62,000 bases of DNA from Owenia fusiformis (GCA_903813345.2 CAIIXF020000010.1:8247669-8309668), one strand, 5' to 3'. Positions 1 through 15,200 are shown, numbered from the stretch's first letter. The notes: a model not told the origin generated them from the letters alone. Made by a program: numbers and translations.

Positions 1-116
1 TGGAGTCTTGGGCTTAAATTCTTTTCACACATTGCAAAACTATATGAAATAGCGTTTTCGGATTGGCTAGAATCGGACACAGCTTGTCTAGCTATGTGTG
101 GATATTTATTAATGAC

Positions 117-164
117 GAAGACGAAGCTCTCTTTTAAGAAGTGAAGTTGAACGAATGCAAAGGG
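117..164. repeat. Copy of the 50-bp repeat found at 4024-4123
   Basis: This stretch matches the 50-bp tandem unit at 4024-4123 almost base for base (starts gaagacgaagctctc, ends aatgcaaaggg). It stops within 10 bp of the exon 40 donor. Confidence 0.75.
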
Positions 165-171
165 CATTCAC

Positions 172-270
172 CTGTGTATCCCGGCTGACAAGTACATGAG
201 TAGGATCCCACTTCATCTTCACACGTTGCTAGCTCAGAACAACTATTACCTCCGTCACATTCATCCACAT
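172..270 (-). CDS. EGF exon 40 (last visible): half of an A-type first EGF
   Basis: Acceptor TATTAG|AT, donor ACAG|GTGAAT, 33 codons, DVDEC through GYTG with C1-C5. C6 must lie in the next exon, left of the window. Frame read past the donor soon meets non-EGF sequence, which supports the donor. Confidence 0.75.
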
Positions 271-3200
271 CTAATATTAGTACAATATGAAGAATTTCGG
301 TTATAAATAAAAAAACTGATGAAAAAGTGGCGACATGGGGAATTGACATACACTAGTGCGCATGCTAAATACCGCGTGACACAAAAAATAACACCCAACC
401 ATATAATGTTTCATAACCTTTTTGTCTGAAGATAGTCTGACTTGTGTTTTCACATATTAAAATAACAATCCATTTTGCAACTCCACAAACAGTTATTATG
501 ATTTTATCAATAACAACTACATCATTTTGTGTTGAATTGTTTGGACTTTATTTCCCCGAAAGTACAAGCCAAAATCATTAGTATTTACAAAGTTAGGTTA
601 CAAAAGCTGGGTGGCATTTTTAATGTAGAATCCATGTGTGTCTGCAAAGGAATGGACGACATTGTGCAGTAAATCACAATTTGATACTTTACTTACTTAT
701 ACAGTCAGGTATTGTGCAGTTGCAGCTATAAGATCCGACATCGTTGATGCAAGTTGAGTTGATCTGACACAAATCTGTGTTTGTCAAACACTCATCGATG
801 TCTACACATATCTGTAACAGTAAATGAAAGTCCTCAAAAGATGAGGTTATCAGGTGAAGTAAGGGGTAAGTAAATAGAATTACTGAGAATTGTCACGCAG
901 AAAATGTCTAATAGGTGGGAAATATAAAAGGTATGCTCCTAGCGCATTCTGATACTCATCCTGACATCTTTCTAGTTTCAACTAAGGAATATATTCCAAG
1001 AAAGGAACAGATAGAAGGGTAACGTATGATGGTGGCGTGGTATTTTTGATTCTGATTGGGTATTGTGTGCACGTGACGATTGTGGGATCACATGGGCAAG
1101 GACATAACTTCACAGAAGCCACCAAATCAAAATGAGTGTGGCAACTATAAGAGAGAAAGATCTCGATATTCAAATATAAGAGATGGTATTCCATCACATT
1201 CAATTCTGACTTACTTCTCCTACTAGTTCATATCCAGATAAACAAATACACTCAAACGACCCAAGAGTATTCAAACACTCTGCATTTGATCCACAATCAA
1301 TTGAGGCAATCTCGCACTCATTAACGTCCTCGCATATGATACCATTTCCTGTGAACCCTGTATTGCACATACAGTCATAGCTACCCAAGGTGTTAACACA
1401 GCTACCATTCTCACCAGTGCAGTCATTTAAAGTGAAGTAGCTACATTCATCCACGTCTGGAAAATCATTGATACATGATGCAATTCACTACCATGTGTAA
1501 TATATTTCCAATACAATGCGTCCCAAAAAATGCAACAAGCAAAAACATTGTAAAACCACAAAACCAGTGATGATTGCATCGATTGCATTTGATTAACCAT
1601 GAAGCTGTGTGTCTCCTCTTTCCAATGGTATGTCATTTGTTCATATCTGATAATGGACCACTGAATAATCATTGTTTTTCGCGCATGAGTGAAAAGGCCT
1701 TTGGGGCAAGTTTTGAAATATCCTCAGTCAACTGATCCTATTATCACTGTTCCACAACTAGTTATTTTGACTGAACGTCAATGTAACAAAATGAATGAAC
1801 TTCCCGGATACGAGTTTTTTTTAACTTACGTATAAGTCATGTGGCGGATTATCATTTGGCACAAAGTTAGACGATACAGTCTAGCTTTTAGAAATGCCAT
1901 CGGTTTGGAATTTTAAATAAAGCTATAATTCATGCATTTAGACCATCGCTTCTTTTACATTGACGTAAGTCGTCAATGTAACATACATTCAATTTGGTAA
2001 CATAGCGGACTTTCAAATTGAAGAAACTTATTGACACTAGGCTATATTTTCTAGCTTGTATTGTAATGACTTCAGTATGAATGAAATGTCCCTTGGTCTT
2101 CTGGTCTTGGATTGTGATAATTGTTCTTGAATGGTGGTCATGCATATATGAATAAATGACATACCATTGGAAAGAGGAGACGCTTGGCTTCATTGTAAAA
2201 TAAATGAAATTGATGTAATCATCACTGGTTTTGTGGTTTTATAATGTTTTTGCTTGTTGCGTTTTTTGCGACGCACTGTATATCTATGTATGGTCACTGG
2301 TCGGTCGCATGTGGCTATCCTCAATACTAGATATAGTATATGTGGCTATGGCTTACCTACACAACCCTCAAATTGTTGTGTATAGCCACTAGCACATGTA
2401 CATGTAAAACCACCAGGTGTGTCTGTACATATGTTTCCTTGGGGGCAGCTACCTGGGACATTACACTCGTTGATATTTTGACATGTGACACCATCTCCAT
2501 AATAACCAGTGGCACATTCACATATGAAATCTCCGTACTCAACGTTTGTACAGATGGCATTAGTGTCACAGTTATCAAGGTCCAAGTCACACTCATCGAC
2601 GTCTGAAATAGCATTAACACTATTTAACTGCGTACGTTTTTCGTTTAGAGTCTGACCATACTGTTCTCGAAATTCCGTTACTTGTTTATTTTATAATGGT
2701 TGTCCAAAAATAATTCCATTTTGGGATAACTCACAAACAGTAATGGTCGTTTTTGACATTAGTTCCGCTTGTTACTTTCATCTTTCATTTTCTTGATTTG
2801 GTATTTTGACTTCATTATCGTGCGAGGTATATTCGTCAGTCTACGATTTGAAATTATTGTAAATGGTTAATGACTACCAATATATTGTGTTATTACCAAT
2901 ACATGTGAGTCCCGTGTCACATATACACCCGTACTGTCCAGGTAAATTGATACACGTGGAATTTTGTGCACATATGGGTTGTGAACATTCATCAATATCT
3001 GTGCATGTTACCCCATCTCCTGTGAATCCAGGAGGACATTGGCATATATATGCGCCTGGTGTATTTATACACTGTGCATTGGAGTCACATATTGAGGGAA
3101 CCAATGGGTCACATTCATTTACATCGGTACACGTTGTTCCGTCTCCTTGATATCCATTCGGGCATGTGCATGTGAATGAGCCAATTGTGTTATTGCATGT

Positions 3201-6200
3201 TGAAACTTCTGCACAGTTGTCAGTCTCGCGCAAACACTCATCTATATCTGTAATAAATATGTACAATTGGTTCAAGTAGGTGAAAACATTTTTTGTGAAA
3301 CATTTTAGTTTTAAGTTGGTACACAGTCATTATCTGCTCAGTAAAATATGGTTTGATTACCAGTACAACAAAATCCAAATACACCATAAAAGCCTGGGTA
3401 ACATGTGCATTGAAACGTTCCTGGCCCTGGATCATCCCCACACTGGGCATTGGGATCACATGGGTATGGGTCCGCCAGACATTCATCAACATAAATGCAC
3501 GTGAAACCATTTCCAACGTAGCCAGTCCTGCACGTACACGTGTATGCACCAATAGTGTTGGTACAATCAGCAAACTCACTACATGCATCATTTTCAGTTG
3601 AGCATTCATTTACATCTGAAAATAAATCCTCATTTTAGAAAATATTTACCAAATCGCCATAAAATAGAAAAACTGAGAGAAGATAAGAACTCTCTCACGT
3701 TCCTGCCATTACAAATACACAATGAAATAAAACTTCAGTCCTATATTTGGTTCTGCTTTCTTAAAGGGTAACGCATATCGTTTAGCAAATCGATCGCTCG
3801 TTTTTGGTGTTGCTCACCGTTTAGTATAAAAAGCTCGATCGCGGAAAGATACTCAAGGGTGTGCAGGTTGAAGTCAGTGTGTAAACAGCTCTGTTTGTTT
3901 ATGTAGCAGTAGTGTCGTATAGATCGCCATGCATTTATAAAAGGGAAATTTTTATTTTGATGATCAATTTTACCTTTTATTTGTTAAGTTTCTACCCTGC
4001 GTGCAGAGTCTAGTTAAACTACTGAAGACGAAGCTCTCTTTTAAGAAGTGAAGTCAAACGAATGCAAAGGGTAGAAGACGAAGCTCTCTTTTAAGAAGTG
4101 AAGTCAAACGAATGCAAAGGGTATTAAGTTTCATGATCTTCTGTTCGTGTTTAATACTCAAGGGGCGAGGAGGAAAATTCTCAATAAATGGTGTATAGTT
4201 GGTTTGGCAGTATTTTCAGTTAGGGGAGAGTCTTGGATGAAATTTCCACCTAGGTGATAGCTTCGCAGAGTGGTAGGAAGTTCTTTTTTTTGAAGAGTTA
4301 GCCCCCTACCCCACAAAAACACCCCACCCCGGGGAAAAAAATTGTTCACACTAAATAACCTTAGATATTTTGATGTTTGTAAGTGACATACATAGATATT
4401 ATATATATGAATCATTTGCAGTATAATTGATGCTGATTACTCCTAAAAAAAATGAATATTAGTACAAAGTGTGTACCCTAGGGGGCAAATTCGTGACCCA
4501 TTTCCTTACTATTTTGATCCTAACTTTTCAACTAGACACTGTAAGAGGTTGAAAAAATTCATGTGAAGTGCCCAATAGCAGGATTAGTAACCCTGAAAGA
4601 TGCAAAGCCATGGAAGAAGTAGGAGCTGAGAAAAAAATTGTTGATTTTTCGAAAAATTTGACATTTTTGACAACTGGATTTTGTGTATGGCTATAGCTGA
4701 CCCCTATAGTTCCTGGATCCATCCCTCTATGATGATATATATGGTTTTATAGTGTGGAACTAAGATGTAAAACATAATTAAGATGGGTTTTAAGGAAGTT
4801 TAAGGTTTTAAACAAGTCCAAAATTTGTAAAATTGTAAATATAAGGTTTCAAATTTACGAATTCCAGGTAGAGCCATGGCAGACCCCTATAGTTTCTAGA
4901 TCCATCCCTCTATGGTGATACTTATGGTATTGCTGTATGGAACTAATATGTAAAACACAATTTAGATGGGTTTTAAGGAAGTTTAAGGTTTTAAACAAGT
5001 TCAAAATTTGAAAAATTGTAAATATAAGGTTTCAAATTTACGAATTTCAGGTATAGCCATGGCTGACCCTTATGGTTTTTACATCCGTACCTCTATGATT
5101 AAATATACAGTTTTAGAGTGTAGGACTAAGATCTAACATACCCAAAATGAATTTTAAGAAAGTTTAAGGTTTTAAACAAGTCAAGAATTGTAAATGTAAG
5201 TTTTCAAATTTATGAATTTCAGGTATAGCCGAAGGTGACCCTTATGTTTTTTTTTACATCTATACCTCAGTGATGAGATATATATTTTTAGAGTATTTAA
5301 TTAAAATGTTAAAGATGCATAAGATGAGTTTGAAGGAAGTTCAAGGTTTTAAACAAGTGCAAAATTTGAAAAATTGATCTCGAAAATTGGTCTCAAATTC
5401 ACGTTATTCAGGTACAGCCTTGAATGAGCCCTGATAATCGAAGGTTATGAGCATAATAGTAACAACTGTGATATCATAGCTTAGAGACCAGGTGTAGAAT
5501 ATATACCCGTTGCAGCAGTTAGTCTGCTGCATATAAATGGAGTGAAAAGTCATGAACTACAGTAAAATCTTTCTAATCTGAATGCTACTAGATATAGTAT
5601 TTGGAGCAGCTAAAAGCGTTCAAATTAGAAGTGTTTGAATTTTGAGGTTTTTACATCTGCAATATTCTGGATTTTGAAGAAATATGAATGCATTCTCAAT
5701 GAAAAATATTAATAAATATTAATAATATTTATACTGACCACCCAAAAAGCTTAATAGCATTCAAAAATCCAATTCAAAAGTTTTGATATTACAATTCAGT
5801 GTTAAACTGACAATATTTGAGCAATTTTGTAAGAAATATGTGATATTTGGTAAAAAAAAAGTTCAAGTTAAACAGGTTGATTTTTCAAATATGAGTGTTC
5901 ACTGTTCGAATTAAGAGGTGTTCAGATTTCAATTTTTAAACATAGGAGTCAATGGGAGGAAGGAAAAATTGAACTGGGGAAAAGTGTTCAGATTGGTTGG
6001 TTTTCAGATAAGTCAGGTGTTGGGATGATTGGTAGGTGTTCACAATAGTCAGATGTTGGGATATACAGGTTTCACTGCTGATATATCATTTATACAAGAT
6101 GATGAACTAGAACTACTGTACTAGGTGCCTTTGATAATTTTTACCACAATGTTATACTATGTCAGGAAAAGAAAGCACCCATGACACTGTGCTTGTACAA

Positions 6201-9200
6201 CTTGAAAATCAACAACACTTTAACATTTGATAAAGGTGTCTACCAAATGAGTAATCCACATAAATTCAAATACAAGCACTTGGCATGCTATTCCCTATGA
6301 TCATTAGTTTCATTAGTTTCTCTAGAATCTTAAATTGACCTTGGGTTTATGAGAGTAGTAAATTGGAATGCAGTTATATGGAATATTGAATTGGCTGGAA
6401 TTGGACACACCTTGCCTAGAAATGTGTGAGTAAACTATGATCTTTTAATTGGATACAAACAGTTCGTTTGACAATGATCATCTATCTTATCCTGTAAAAT
6501 CAGAACTTAAAAAGGGGTTTGAAATGGAGATCGATGAAACCATACCACAAATTGATAAAACTTTCATGATTGATGCAATGGCTATGACAAAGGGAAAATG
6601 AAGATTAACTTATATGTTGAAATTTGGAGAGTTTTGGAAAGCTATATTTGATTACTCCATCAAATCTATTAAAGGAGCCCAAAGAATAGATTTCACATTA
6701 GACTCCTAGCTAGTTGTCTCCATCAGTAAAGGATTCTGAAAGAATGCAAAGAATGGATGCTTCCCCTATTGAACTTTAATCCATAGAAGAAATTACACCA
6801 TTACCTAAAATATGAATACCTTTGTCCAAGTAATATAAGACAAATTTTCAAAGATTACAAAGAAATTCAAAAAGAAATTCAATAAAGCAGCATTCTAAAA
6901 GTGTGCCAAATGTCAAGATTGTTTTAAGTGAAACTATTGGAGAGAACTCAAATATCTGTGAAAATGATAACTGAAATCTCCTGTTAAATTCCACTCCTGA
7001 AGAGGCTGATTTTAAAATTATTCACTCTGTTTTACATTCAGCAGAACATGTGGGACTGCAGTAATTTGCATCAAATGACACTGATATTATAATTTTATGA
7101 CTATCATTTCAATAAATGAAAAAAATTCTTCAACTATGCTAGAAAATGTCATCTGCAAAGTCAGTATGTAAACATTTTCTTCAATGTCTGTTTGTTTGAA
7201 ACATATTGATCATAACACCATATATACTTTTTTGATCTACATGAAGATTCTAATGTGACAAGACCCTTTTACCCTAGAGTTCCTTACATTGCACTAACGG
7301 GAGTTTCTAGGCCCGGGGGGGGGGTATGATCCTTATAATCCTTATTTTCCCAAATAATTACCGTTGCCTGATGACAAATTGTTTTATTGGGAGTGTAGTG
7401 ATTATAATTTGATAATTCATAACAACATTTTGTATTAGGAGATGATCATTGCTTAATTACAGAAGGGGCATAACAAAATATAGAGAAAACATGTTTCTTT
7501 TAATTAACCATGTCTTTATGTATTTTGATAATGCAGAACATTACATCGAACATGTTGATGTGAAAAAGTAAAAATGCTATATCACATAATAAATATCATC
7601 AAATAATAATTAATTAGTTATAATCCATTTAATCAATCAATTACTACACTGTATACGATATCCCTAGGAGCAGTTACACTTACTGGGGGATTTATTAACC
7701 TCTCACCCCCTTAGGAACTCAAGGGTTAAGTCCTCAACTCTAATGATTTTTCTTTTAACAATACATGTAACATGGATCAAACCTGACCACAATATTTTCA
7801 ACATCTAATTTCTAAGCTAAGTCATACATTCAAAAAGAGGGACATCCAGGGCTATACCTGAAATCGTAAAGGAGGACTGAAAGTATCGCAACAGATTTCA
7901 GCAATCATATGTTGGATTTTGGCTATTTTCTGAGGATTTGAGGATGTGCATATTTCATGTTGCATGTTAGGCCAATGCATTTCCTCCAGGAAAAGCACCC
8001 ATAGGGATGATAAAATAATTTCTATTTTGAGACAGGGAAGGTGCAAACAACCCATCCACATGCATAAATATATATGTGTATATGTATAAATATATGTGTT
8101 TTACATACAGTTAACCCCTTTAAATGAAAAATATATTCCATCAGGAATTTTAAAGATATCAAATATGGGTGACCAAAATTAAGCTGAAAGCAATGGATCA
8201 CATGAGTTTTCCCTATGGGAAAATAACAGGAAAATATTGTTTTCCACTTTATCTAAAAGAAATTTATCCTTTTAATGGTTAACTATGTCTCAAATTGATG
8301 TCTCATATTGATGCAACAAAAATTGAAAAACCAGGGGTGAACGGGGTTGAAAATCAGGACGACATGTCCCAAAAAACATGTGGGTGGATTGTTTTCACCT
8401 TCGCTGTCTCAAATTCCAAACTATTTTATCATCTCTAAGAGTTCTTTTCCCGTAGGTAATGCAATGGCCTATCATATGCACCTGCTTAAATCCTCAGAAA
8501 ACAGACAAAATCCAACATATGACTGTCTGAAATCTGTTGCGATACTTTCCGTGCTCCTTTGAGACCTGATATTTCTCAATTTTTCAAATATTGCACTTGT
8601 TAAAATTCTTAAACTTCCTTAAAATTCATCTTCGGTATGTTTTACATCTTAGGTTCACACTCTAAAAGTATATGTTTCATCATAGAAGTATTGATGAAAA
8701 AGCCATAAGGGTCATCCATGGCTATACCTAAAATTCATAAATTTGAAACCTTATATTTACAATTTTTCAAATTTTGGACTTGTTTTAAATCATTAACTTC
8801 CTTAAAACCCATCTAAATTATGTTTTACATCTTTAGTTCCATACTACAAAACCGTAGATATCATCAAAGAGGGATGGATCTAGAAACTATAGGGGTCAGC
8901 CATGGCTATAGCTGGAATTCGTAAATTTGAAACCTTACATTTACAATTTTTCGAATTTTGGACTTGTTTAAAACCTATAACTTCCTTAAAACCCATCTAA
9001 TTTATGTTTTACGTCTTAGTTTAACACTATGAAAGCATAAATATCATCAAAGATGGATGGATCTAGAAACTATAGGGGTCAGCCATGGCTATACCTGGAA
9101 TTCGTAAATTTGAAACCTTATATTTACAATTTTCAAATTTTGGACTTGTTTAAAACCTTTAACTTCCTTAAAACCCATCTAAATTATGTTTTACATCTTA

Positions 9201-12200
9201 GTTCCACAGTATAAAACCATAAATATCATCATAGAGCGATGGATCTAGAAACTATAGGGGTCCGCTATAGTCATACACAAAATCCAGTCGTCAAAAATGT
9301 CAAATTTTTCGAAAAATCAACAATTTTTTTCTCAGCTCCTACTTCTTCAATGGCTCTGCATCTTTCAGGGTTACTAACCCTGCTATTGGGCACATCACAT
9401 GAATTTTTTCAACCTCTTACAGTGTCTAATTGAAAAGTTAGAATCAAAACAGTAAGAAAATGAGTCACGAATTTGCCCCCTGGGGTACACACTTTGTACT
9501 GATATTCAAATTCTTTAGAAGTAATCAGCATCAATAATACTGCAAATTATTCATATATATAATATCTATGTATGTCACTTACAAACATCAAAATATCTAA
9601 GGTTATTTAGTGTGAACAATTTTTTCCCCAGGGTGGGGTGTTTTTGGGGGGGTGGGGGGCTAACTCCTCAAAAAAAAGAACTTCCTACCACTCTGCGAAG
9701 CTATCACCTAGGTGGAAATTTCATCCAAGACTCTCCCCTAACTGAAAATGCTGCCAAACCAACTATACACCATTTATTGAGAATTTTCCTCCTCGCCCCT
9801 TGAGTATAATGGAAAATTGATATCTTGATTTACCTACAAACTATACAAAGCATGGTCTTGGAAATGTCCTATTCATAAATAAGACAAAATGTTTGGACTA
9901 ATACTTGTTCATGCATCCTATGGATAAGTCACCCACTCAACCTCTCATTTACAGATCAATATTACAACCCCATGGGTCCCCCCGGATCCGCCCTGAATAC
10001 TTGTATATTTTATTTGATAACTCTTCATATCAAAACTTGCTAAGTCATAAAAATGGCATTTAAAAATTTAGAAATGGCGATATTTGGCGAAACTTCGTTG
10101 TAGTGGGACATGAATATGTTCCACGATCCTAATCTCTACTGGTCAATCTTTCTTCATTTTAGTAGCCGTTGTACTGATATCTTTGAGGATAGGAATAGCG
10201 CGGAATTGCATTTAAATCAATTATTATCCATATTCATTGTTAAACATAAATATGTTTCACGTTCCTAATATCTACTGGTCAATCTTTCTTCATTTTAGTA
10301 GCCGTTGTACTGATATCTTTGAGGATAGGAATAGCGCGGATTTGCATTTAAATCAATTATTATCCATATTCATTGTTAAAAATGAATATGTTTCACGTTC
10401 CCAATCTCTACTGGTCAATCTGTCTTCATTTTAGTAGCTATAGCTGTTGTACTGATATCTTATCTCAGTCAAAATTGAGAGCGAATGAGTATAACGGGTC
10501 TTTTAACTTTGCTCATTTTAGATCAATCAAAATATATAACTATTTTTCATATGTTTACCGTCTTGGTAGATAAAAATAACACATATAATATTCTAAGTAA
10601 ACGAATTTTTATATTCCGTTCCGTTAAGAGTGGTATCGAACCATTGATTTAAATGTTTTTATAAAATCACTTTGTATCTATTCAGTTTGAGTAATTAATT
10701 CAGATTTTGAATAAAACATGGCGACGAGGTCGAAGGACCAAAGTTCGTACCAAAATCATTGAATTATGAGTATTGTCAGATAGAACTGTTTTAAAGAACT
10801 TTGTGGCACACAGTCGTTGACGTATAGTGCTGCGGGAATTATATCATATTATTTTATATCCCTACGTCAGGAATATATGCTAAATTATGTCATGTTATTA
10901 TATGATCATCCAAAAGCCTACTCACTACCTCATCGGGCTCTACTCACGAAATATAATCGGAATACTCAGGCGGTAGCATCAGGTCCTATAGAGTCGTACT
11001 CGTTGTATAATCGGGCCTTTCATTTTCAACTTTCACCGGTGATTTCAATGACATGCAACGTATGACAGCGAAACAAATGTGATGTATTTGCACCTGTTGT
11101 ATCTTTGAATCAAATGGAGTAAAGACAGCCATGGATCTTACTTATTTAAGATGTAAAACATCATTCAATTATTTAGAAGTTGAATTTAGCGATTTAATAG
11201 TAAATATTGCATTAAGTACTCATTATTTTGCAAACAAGAGTGCCTGGAACAACAACTATATCGGCTACATCTTCGGGTCTTTGCTCGGTGGTAGGTTGTA
11301 TATAGGCGGGTAGACTTTCCCCCCGTGTTAAACTCTCCATTAACTTACCTGTACAGTTTACCGGTGGGCAATCACAATCAAATGACCCAAATGTGTTAAT
11401 ACATGTTGAGTTAACAGCTGTGCATAAACCAAGCCCTGGTTCTGTGCACTCGTTGATGTCCACACACTCGTTAGGGGTTCCCGACCCTGTGAAACCAGAG
11501 CCGCACACACACTGAAACGAGCCCTCGTTATTAACACAAGTACTGGTGGTTGCGTTACAACCTCCATTGTTTGTTAAGCACTCGTTGATATCTATGCATG
11601 TGTCTCCTTGCAGTTGGAATCCTGTGTTACATGGTGAGCACTCATAGCTGCCTATTGTGTTGGTACACTGGGTGTTTTCATCACAGGGTAATGTTGTGAG
11701 ACACTCATTGATGTCTGGAAATACATAAGTTTACATACGACCATGTTCTACACGTATATATAGTATACGCCACTTCTAACTTTATTGAAAGGATATTCGT
11801 TATAGCTAATATATCTGCCCGCTGCGTCATAATCGCCGTTCGCACATTGATTCATTCTTTAAATAGCGTTCACAATCGCGATCTGTTTGCTTTAAAGAAG
11901 GGAAGGAGCAGAACGCCCTGTTAATAATTAAAATTCGAGAAAATAAATACGGATGAATATCAGAAAGAACAGGAAAATCCCGCTACGGTCAAGAATACAA
12001 AACTGGACAGTAATATTCTAAAATTATTCCACGGTTGGTTGCAAAGTTTTTGAATTGTGGCCGATTGAAAAATGTGAACCAAATGACCAAGATTGGTATG
12101 GGATAAACAGATCATCCTATAGTCGGTTCAGGATATAGGGATTATCCCTTGGCCAATATAATATATCTACCCTCGGTGCATACAGCCCTCGGACATATTA

Positions 12201-15200
12201 TATATTATATTAGTCTCGGAATAATCCCAATATCCTGAACCTCATATAGGATAATCTCTATTATGTAATTCGTATTGTACCTTCACAAATGTTGTCTTGC
12301 AATGTGAATCCATCGATACAGTCACATACGAAGCTACCGGGAGTATCAATGCATACACTTAATGAAGGGCATGTATCAGTTCCGGTTTGACATTCATCTA
12401 TATTAACACATGTAAGTCCATCTCCATCGAAGCCCACTTTACAAGTACATATGTATCCCCCTGGTGTATCTGTGCATGTAGCCAACGGACTACAGTCGTT
12501 CAGCATCGAATCAGCACATTCATCAACCGCTAAATTATCAGGAAAAATCCTAATGCACGGTCTATTTAGCATTTGAACATTATTTTCGTTTCAAACCGAG
12601 ATTTATAGTTTCATAATATGATGCAAAATGTAGAACCTCTGAAAAATCGTGGGTCTGATTTTACAAAGGAGTAGACCCAACATGGCAAGAGATTTTGGAC
12701 AGCTGTATTTTTGGTCACAGGTATTTCCCGACCATACAATGAATATTTTATATTAAAACAATATCTTGACTTCAACAAAAGTGCATGAAAAAAATAAAAT
12801 CTCATTTTAATGTTGAGATAAGCCATGGATTAGTAACCCACCTCCTCACTTTTTCAATAATGTTGACCTTATATTGAACAAGGCACAGGACGTGAACGAG
12901 ATCACACCATCAAATAGGCAGACACTATGAACCAGGAAAACTGTTCTCCTATTATGTTTACAAATTTCAAGAACAAGAAAAAAAAAAAGTTGGCTGTGGT
13001 CATATTAATCAATAGCTCACATCTTGAGCTAAAATTTAAGGCAATATGACAAAGTGGATTGTTTTCGAGGAGAAGATTTATCGAAACACCTTCAAAATGG
13101 CCGCCAGAAAACAAAATTTAATAAGTTCTAGAACTTGATATCCCCTATCATGTACAGGAAATCCGATGAGCAGTTTTCCTGAAATGGCAATGACAAGATT
13201 TTTCGAAAAACCTTAAAAATGGCCACCAGAAAACAAGATGGCCGCCCAAAAGTTAATCAGCTCTAGTACTTGATATCCTCTATCATCTGTGCGAATTTGA
13301 AGGAAATCCGATGAGCGGTTTTCCTAAATTGGCGATGACAAGATTTTTTCGAAAAAACTTCAAATGGCCACCAGAAAACAAGATGGCTGCCACAAAGTTA
13401 ATCAGCTCTAGTACTTGATATCCTCTATCATGTGTGTAAATTTGAAGGAAATCCGATGAGCGGTTTTCCTGAAACGGCGATGACAAGATTTTTCAAAAAA
13501 CCTTCAAAATGGCCACCAGAAAACAAGATGGCCGCCCAAAAGTTAATCAGCTCTAGTACTTGATATCCTCTATCATTTGTGTAAATTTGAAGGAAATCCA
13601 ATGAGCGGTTTTCCTGAAATGGCGATGACAAGATTTTTCGAAAAACCTTCAAAATGGCCGCCAGAAAACAAGATGGCCACCCAAAAGTTAATCAGCTCTA
13701 GTACTTCATACGCTCTATCATCTCTCCGAATTTGGAGAAAATCTGATGAGCAGTTTTCCTTAAACGGCGATGACAAAAAGCGGGACGATCACGATCACGA
13801 CCACGACCACGATCACGACCACGACCAGTATGACGACTATATCCCACCGATGGTGTGATAAAAAGAAGACCGTGATTTTCAAACTTTCTGTGCAAAATTA
13901 GATTGCAACATAAATCATAAGTAATCTCATATATAGGAAAATTGGATTGAATTCCTAGTTTTTTATGCTATGTGATGTTTATAATATATTCAACACAAAT
14001 AGATGGCAACACGGTGTCATAATATCTGGTATTATATTTGGAACTTATGTTTTGTACTCATAGTGTCAGGTACTGAATGCAGTTTATTCGTACAGGATTA
14101 TATGGCATTGTGACTTGCAAACACTTGAGTAGTATTATATCCAAGAGCATTTATATAGAAGGTATAAGAAAATCTCTGAAGGATACATGCTGATAAAAGT
14201 CATGCTCATAGTAATTTGAGTAATGGCGGATGTTTGAATGTATTTTTTTATTCTCCAGCACTTCACATTGCCTTGACATTTTATCCTTTATGTAACCCAA
14301 TCCCAAAAGAGGGGGGTATAAATTCAAGAATCTGGCAAACTTCATTACACTTTCATTTGGTTGGGATATAGCGAGTTTTTTATTACTCCAGTCTTATTCC
14401 ATATAATTATATAAATATGGTGAGGTAGAATTGCTAATTATCAATTCAATTCAAAATGGGTTAGTACAAATCATGGCATAGGCTACAACACCCCCAATGC
14501 CATACTGTAGGCTCTAAAACACTATTTCGAGTAAAATTCATGCATATTTATGTAGATTATGATTGCCCTTACAAATGTCTACCCTTCCAATCATTGTTCT
14601 TGAGCCTCTTACTAAAGTTATATTATCTTTCTTGGCATAGTTTGCCATGAATGAACATTTGTCAATCTGAATCAAGTTACAAATGTATGTAGTACGTACG
14701 CAAGGATCCATTCTCTCTGTGCCAAAAACAAAACTTAAGAGGATCAAGAACAAAAATAATCTAAATAAATCTGAATTAGCATTTAAGAGCCAATGACACA
14801 GGGGTGCCATAGAGAATGCCATGGCTCGGTGCCATGTTTTGTACTAATCCCATTTTATAAGCTTTATTTTTATTTTCTAATCAAAATACAAAATTACAAA
14901 TTAAAAGGGTGTTTGTGATTCATTTCTATAAATGTTAAGAATATAAATTGAAACTATACACAATTATAAAAACAGTGTAAGAGGTGAAGATACAGGGTGA
15001 GCCAATAAAGGTAACCGAAAAAATTTATGCTAATAACTCAGTCATTCAGCATGGGTTTAAAATCATATTTTGCACAATTAAACCTTGTTCAATTTCAGTT
15101 CATTATACATTAATTCAATTATATTGCAGTTAAAAGTTACATAGGTCAATGCTTTGCGCAATATGCATAACAGGCTAGCGTTTTGAAATGAATATATATC

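Larger units (their letters stand above)
4155..9806. mobile_element. Foldback element FB1, 5.65 kb
   Basis: Long inverted repeats of about 1.24 kb: left arm 4155-5390, right arm 8565-9806. The ends are TACTCAAGGGGCGAGG and its complement, with TAA on both outer sides (4152-4154 and 9807-9809) as candidate 3-bp target duplication. Each arm contains about four diverged copies of a 182-183-bp tandem unit. The layout resembles Drosophila FB and sea-urchin TU foldback elements by description. The centre holds a decayed ORF (6450-7110) and smaller inverted repeats. No transposase was recognised; the TWA target would also suit PIF/Harbinger, but the termini do not clearly match. Confidence 0.75.

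Noticed and set aside
2340-3150. Plus-strand open frames opposite EGF exons (also at 30371-30730, 36923-37279, 38450-38707 and elsewhere)
   Set aside because: They mirror minus-strand EGF exons, lack domain patterns and cross the splice sites of the real exons.
3238-3609. 123-residue minus frame over exon 35
   Set aside because: Wrong phase; the EGF cysteine pattern and both splice sites fit another frame.
5561-6079. Possible separate transposon with CAGTRAAAYCT ends inside FB1
   Set aside because: Only about 11 bp of inverted match, and the right flank lacks TA.
4158-9803. Matching small frames on opposite strands (4158-4415 with 9612-9803, 4528-4722 with 9239-9433)
   Set aside because: They are the two arms of the foldback element; similarity is explained by inverted DNA, and they have stops and no domain.
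13283-13776. Series of similar 65-75-residue minus frames
   Set aside because: They repeat every 145 bp because the DNA is a tandem repeat; no coding evidence.
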